Part shown: one piece after another, positions 58,009-64,000 of the stretch
Layout of the letters: each line of letters starts with the position of its first letter
How positions within the stretch are numbered: the first letter of the stretch is position 1
Assembly: GCA_949318235.1 (NCBI GenBank)
Contig: OX439127.1
Location: forward strand, 15,058,344-15,122,343
Length of the DNA: 64,000 nt
Direction: 5' to 3'
Source of the DNA: Ecdyonurus torrentis
Lineage: Eukaryota > Arthropoda > Insecta > Ephemeroptera > Heptageniidae
Position numbers and translations under genes: made by a program
The notes under the pieces: generated by a model
Told to the model about the DNA's origin: nothing
What the model saw: the letters and a program-made list of their open reading frames with translations, nothing else
Database searches by the model: none

Positions 58009-58260
58009 ATCCTTCCTATATAAAGGTAATTATTAATACTTTGAATTTTGCACATAAAATTACGTACATCGCTCTCATGTCTAAATTTTACTCCATTCTA
58101 AAAGTATAATTCTCGTCTCTATACCAATTAGGTATCAGATGCGTAGCTCTATTTTAAACGAGCTCTAATTTTTTTAAAGTTTTGTGCCGATGTTCATTGG
58201 CAGCTTACAGGAACATTATTAATTGCATATTTAGAGTTAATTGGACTCAATGACTTAGAT
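58003..58260 (-). pseudogene. LINE relic (right of the Polinton)
   Basis: On the minus strand, KTLKKLELV-stop-NRATHLIP (about 58140-58190) fits the LE.VQRRATKLIP motif that follows the RT domain in CR1/Jockey-like LINEs, then R-D-E-type residues and LDMRAMYVIL. Stops break it. It joins, across the Polinton, to the FFPRSV tail at about 40460-40510. Confidence 0.6.
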
Positions 58261-60245
<1,985 letters not shown>

Positions 60246-60608
60246 GTTTTTGAATAAAGACTTTTTTTAATTTTATTTATTTCCATTAAAAATAAGTCAG
60301 TGTATTTTTTTTATTTATTATTATTATTATTAATTTTATTAAAAAATTATACGCACTAAGCAACTTAATAAAAAATATAATAATTAACAATTGTACTAAA
60401 AAGTGAAATAAAATGGCTGCATAATAATATTATTGCTCTATATATTATAGCTGTTGCTGTTTTTTTTTCCCTGTATTAATTTATTATTATTTTATTGTAA
60501 CTTAGAGGATAAATTTCTCCTTAATAATAATTTAAATTCAAGTGTGTTCTTTAAATTTTTAAAAGTGAAAATAATCAATTTAGCTATACTAATCATAACC
60601 AAAGAAGT

Positions 60609-60660
60609 ATTATACACACGATCACGAGTATATTTTACCACTCAAAAATTGGTGCTAAAT
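60609..60660. mobile_element. ATATATTTTACCAT family, partial copy 4
   Basis: TATACACACGATCACGAG then GTATATTTTACCACTCAAAA and GGTGC match one half of the palindromic MITE; the other half is missing. Confidence 0.45.
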
Positions 60661-60904
60661 TACCAATGTTAAATTCTCAGTAGAAAAAAAAGCACTGCAT
60701 GTATTTAAATGGTACATTAAAAAAAAAAGTACTTTCTACTTTAAAAAAAAAAAAAAAAAAAAAAGGGTAGCTGCCCACTGAATTTTTTTGACCTGGGTAA
60801 AATAGAATTTTCAAGCTTTTCATTTCATTTTATTTTTTTTTAAAGCTATAGAAAATTGCTAATGTTTGGTGTTGTTTACACGAGTGTGTTATATATTGTT
60901 TCAG

Positions 60905-61079
60905 ATGCAACAGTAATTACAACATACATCATGATGAGATTCAGAGACCTACATGACCAGCGGGAGGTCCTCCACGTAGACGAGCTGCGATGTTATTGGG
61001 GCGAGATGTGCTCGGTTGGCGGCCGATTGAATGACGTACGCCAAAGGCACGGCAGCAGGCGTACCGGCCGAAAGCTCAG
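60905..61079 (+). CDS. candidate exon of an unidentified gene
   Basis: Acceptor TATATTGTTTCAG, then 175 bases of much higher GC and CpG content, then donor CTCAG|GTTTCC. One frame is open throughout (including LHDQREVLHVDELRCYWGE). Another opens at ATG 61031 (MTYAKGTAAGVPAESS). The first frame matches the phase of the candidate exon at 61584. The pyrimidine tract (TC)n follows directly. No family recognised; it may be untranslated exon. Confidence 0.35.
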
Positions 61080-61103
61080 GTTTCCACCCTCTCCCTTATT
61101 CTA

Positions 61104-61205
<102 letters not shown>

Positions 61206-61276
61206 CTTCATTCCACCCTCATGGGGGATTCCCTTGTCACGTGACGAACGGAAGTGACGTTTTCTTCCACACCAGT

Positions 61277-61450
61277 GGACGGTGGCTAATCGGATCTCTT
61301 GGAGTCCATCCCGCTATTGCCGTGTCGTCACCACTAATACTAGCACCACCTCCACCAACAGCAGCGAGTTACTTTCCACTACCACCACCACTGACAGCAA
61401 CCACCTCTTTGTCTCCATTATCTATGGCTACATAATATGCAGAATAGAAA
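61277..61450 (+). other. Pro/Ser/Thr-rich open segment, possible exon
   Basis: After CTTCCACACCAG a GC-rich stretch stays open in two frames. One reads HPAIAVSSPLILAPPPPTAA then SYFPLPPPLTATTSLSPLSM, like activation-domain low complexity. The other reads Thr/Ser-rich and continues open to the exon at 61584. The true frame cannot be told. Confidence 0.3.
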
Positions 61451-61583
61451 CAGTGAACGAGGTGACAACATCGTGTCGTGTATGTGGAGTGTATCTTACC
61501 GTGGCACTATTTCTTTCTCCAAGACGCACACACGGGTGTACCGTGAGTGTTTGTTATAATACGAATGTATCGGAAAATTACAG

Positions 61584-61706
61584 CAACATTGCAAATACTT
61601 TACAAGGATATAATCCAGAGGATTTGCAGCTCCAGGAGCACCACAACGAGCACCAGGAACCAACACGTCTAGGTGTCAGTTCGCCACCCTTCTATGGTGC
61701 TCAGAG
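61584..61706 (+). CDS. candidate coding exon of an unidentified gene
   Basis: Acceptor ATCGGAAAATTACAG, 123 open bases, donor CTCAGAG|GTACGC. Product NIANTLQGYNPEDLQLQEHH then NEHQEPTRLGVSSPPFYGAQ, a plausible protein segment rich in Gln, Glu and His and ending in Ser/Pro. The start phase (needs two preceding bases) fits the AG end of the candidate exon at 60905-61079. I do not recognise the protein. Confidence 0.45.
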
Positions 61707-62807
61707 GTACGCTCTATCGTTTACTAACATAACATTTTTAATAGTTCAAGGCAAAATTGTTTTCCTTTTAATAAATAATTTAACTCCTACAATGAATTAA
61801 ATGCTCAATAGATTAATAGTTCATTTCTATTATTGTTATTTGAATTAAGAAATGTTAAATAAAATGAAATTATTTTATATCATATACATAAATATAAATA
61901 AATGTAATTGCCAGGTCACGCAAATTTGACGTATTAATTTCTTTTATAACAAATAAATATTAATAAATTTACAAATCATTATAAATAATAATAAGAGCAA
62001 CATTTCTTTGTAAGATCTATGAGAAAAAGTATTGAATTTATATACCAAGTTTAAATTAATTAACTTGAAACTTATTTTAAAATATAGTAATTTGATACTT
62101 GAGATGAGAAGTGACTTGACTGCCACATCCGCGCAGTGCCTTACCTTTTATAACTTGTCTGGTTGGTTACCTGCAGCGGATGTAAGCTTCTCGCATGTCT
62201 CTCTCTCTCTCTCCATCAAACTTTTTTCACCTTTACCATCTTATGAGAAGAAAAGTTATTAGAAGAATTATGATTCAATTCGAGGAATGAAATTCAATGT
62301 TATTCGGAATCAAATATCTTCAAATAGCACATAATTAATATTTTATTATTATTATCAACAATACACACCAAAATTCAAAATACACACATAATAAACCCTT
62401 TTTCATATCTCATGCATATATTGAGATATAGTCATGCAGGCCATGTATTACATAAAAAAGTAGAGAGCAATGTTTTAAAGTCAAATAATAATTTAATCTT
62501 GTTATTCAACTGTCTTTCAATTTATTTTTAAGATCAATTGTAGATTTTTTGGTCACTGTTAAATATAATTATTGGTTTCTAAATATATATATAAATTATA
62601 TCTGCCACACAAATATATAGCGTATAATTTCTTTACTTAGCAATATATTTTTTACTTCCGTAGTAGTCATAAATTCACAAAAATGTCATAATTATATTTA
62701 AATTTTATTCCAATTACTATAAAGGAATAGACCAGAGAAAAACATAAGCATTTATATCACAAAACACTTGATGGGATTTACATAAATAACATTAGTTTGT
62801 CGCAAAA
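61707..62807. other. AT-rich DNA, no gene seen
   Basis: A small GC-richer patch at about 62110-62215 ends in (TC)n; no supported frame. Confidence 0.35.
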
Positions 62808-63061
62808 CACAACAGTAGCCCCGTAGCAGTGTTCAGAAAATGCAATTTATGCAACTTGCACAGCATTTTCATACTAATTTTTGCATGTTTCTGACGTCAT
62901 AAACATGAATTTTCACGCAAATTGCATACTTTACAGTATTTTTACGCTCTCTCGTGGAGTTACATTAACATTCTGGTAAAAATTATCATCAGATTTGAAG
63001 ATCTCATTTTGTGTTTATTTTTTAAAAAACACATGTTGTTTTATGTGGTCTATGGCTTTAA
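62808..63061 (-). repeat. dispersed repeat, TTAAAGCCATAGACCACATA family, copy 2
   Basis: Reverse complement of the repeat at 14605-14855, with shared CACGAGAGAGCGTAAAAATA, CTGTAAAGTATGCAATTT and CATGTTTATGACGTCAGAAA. It ends exactly where the LINE fragment begins. Confidence 0.7.
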
Positions 63062-63064
63062 GTA

Positions 63065-63767
63065 ATGTATTGTAATGGTGAAAAATTAGAATTTGTAACG
63101 TCATATAAATATTTAGGGGTAACTTTTCAACAATCAGCTAAATCTTTTGCTAAACATGTCAAGGACAGATGTCAAAAGGCTATTTCTTCATGTTACTCAA
63201 TTTCAAATCTTCATTTATTATCAATTAAAACTGCAGTAAAATTATTTAATCTGAAAGTGTCTCCAGTAGCTTCATATGGAATTCAAATCATTTGGTCATA
63301 TTTATCACTAACTGACTTTGCAAATCTAGAATCAGTTAAAGCTAATTTTCTTAAAATAAGAGCACGTTGTCTTTCTAAATTCACTAAAAGCAGATTAGTT
63401 TATGAATTAACAGGTGAGAATTTCTTTGTTCAAGAACTTCAAACCCAATTTAAGTTGCCTGTAACCCCTGTGTTTGAGACGTTTATCAAGAGAAGAGTTG
63501 ATAAGTCTGAGGACATCAACCTATATCATTTTACAATACCCCGGCCTTTGATAATGTTAATTGGAAATATCCAAATTTTAAAAATAGACACATTTTTACT
63601 CGATTCGCAGTGCACGGTTTTCATCATAAGATTTGCTTAACGAAAGAGTACCACGAGTGTGGTACCTCATGTAAATTTAAATTGTGTGGTAAGCCATATG
63701 ATCAATATCATTTGCTGAAATGTACTAATCGTAGCATTATAAGTCCAACAGCTTATGCTCAAGATTA
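63065..63767 (+). pseudogene. non-LTR retrotransposon fragment, C-terminal part, frame-broken
   Basis: The first frame (to about 63540) has SYKYLGVTFQQSAKSFAKHV, then VKDRCQKA and YGIQIIWSYLS, the region after the RT core in LINE polymerases (YLG...., YG...W). From about 63540 the frame shifts. The next frame continues as NFKNRHIFTRFAVHGFHHKI, EYHECGTSCKFKLCG and YDQYHLLKC, ending AYAQD-TAA at 63767. The CxxxC...C....H....C cluster is the zinc-knuckle-like C-terminus of many LINEs. The RT catalytic part and 5' end are missing. AATAAA near 63847 and an A-run at 63916-63933 follow. Confidence 0.75.
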
Positions 63768-64000
63768 ATGTTTAATGTATATGTAATTTACTATTTCTTA
63801 TTTTGTAAATTTAGGTTATATGTTGTACACCATGATTGTTTATTGAATAAAATGAATTACTATAAGTATCAAAATTTGATCACTTTTGATAATATGGTTT
63901 CAAATTTGTTTTGCTAAAAAAAAAAAAAAAAAACTGTTTGAAGAAGCTATATTAGAACAGTTGTGAGGTAATTTTTACTTATATATCTATATATTGCATT
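63768..64000. other. LINE 3' flank and poly(A)
   Basis: The poly(A) run at 63916-63933 may be the LINE tail. Nothing else seen. Confidence 0.4.

Overview
This is AT-rich, repeat-dense nuclear DNA of an animal, most likely an arthropod and quite possibly a crustacean. I infer this from intron-containing metazoan genes (a LITAF-domain gene and a BTF3/NAC-beta gene), TATA boxes paired with the arthropod-type initiator TCAGT, and the great abundance of long microsatellites and short inverted-repeat transposons. The lineage was not proved. One 200-base assembly gap lies at 1931-2130.

Layout. 1-12 kb: a probable terminal coding exon (472-582), AT-rich DNA, long simple repeats, an antisense LINE relic (about 5.6-6.3 kb) and several foldback or MITE elements. 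12.2-12.6 kb: a two-exon LITAF-like gene on the minus strand. 14-20 kb: dispersed repeats, a non-autonomous hAT element (17060-18428) with an unusually GC-rich segment inside, and a non-autonomous Tc1/mariner-like element (18822-19835). 21.1-21.7 kb: BTF3. 22-32 kb: a dense series of small inverted-repeat elements, some with clear target-site duplications. 32.4-33.3 kb: about 0.9 kb of GAAA repeat. 33.7-40.4 kb: nothing recognised apart from simple repeats.

The main object is a complete Maverick/Polinton at 40900-58002 (17,103 bp), with 410/624-bp terminal inverted repeats and a 6-bp AACAAC target duplication, inserted into an old LINE tail. A 253-bp duplicate just upstream still carries the uninterrupted (empty) site. 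Its genes are PolB (+), integrase, a coiled or tail-like protein, a DUF8207-like protein and the packaging ATPase (all -), then a PLA2-domain capsid-associated protein, protease, minor capsid, a 43-aa ORF, major capsid and a BIR-domain protein (all +), and finally a spliced 114-aa gene (-). PolB and integrase would replicate and insert the element. The ATPase, protease and two jelly-roll capsid proteins form a virion module. The BIR-domain gene is cargo that could act on host cell death. Several element genes share a compact promoter design: a TATA box that overlaps the stop codon of the gene upstream, then TCAGT, then the next ATG, sometimes only a few bases later. ATPase and PLA2 seem to share one TATA element in a 70-bp divergent promoter.

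58-64 kb: the LINE flank, more simple repeats, candidate exons of an unidentified gene (60.9-61.7 kb), and a second LINE fragment (63065-63767) with a frame break. No tRNA, rRNA or CRISPR was seen.
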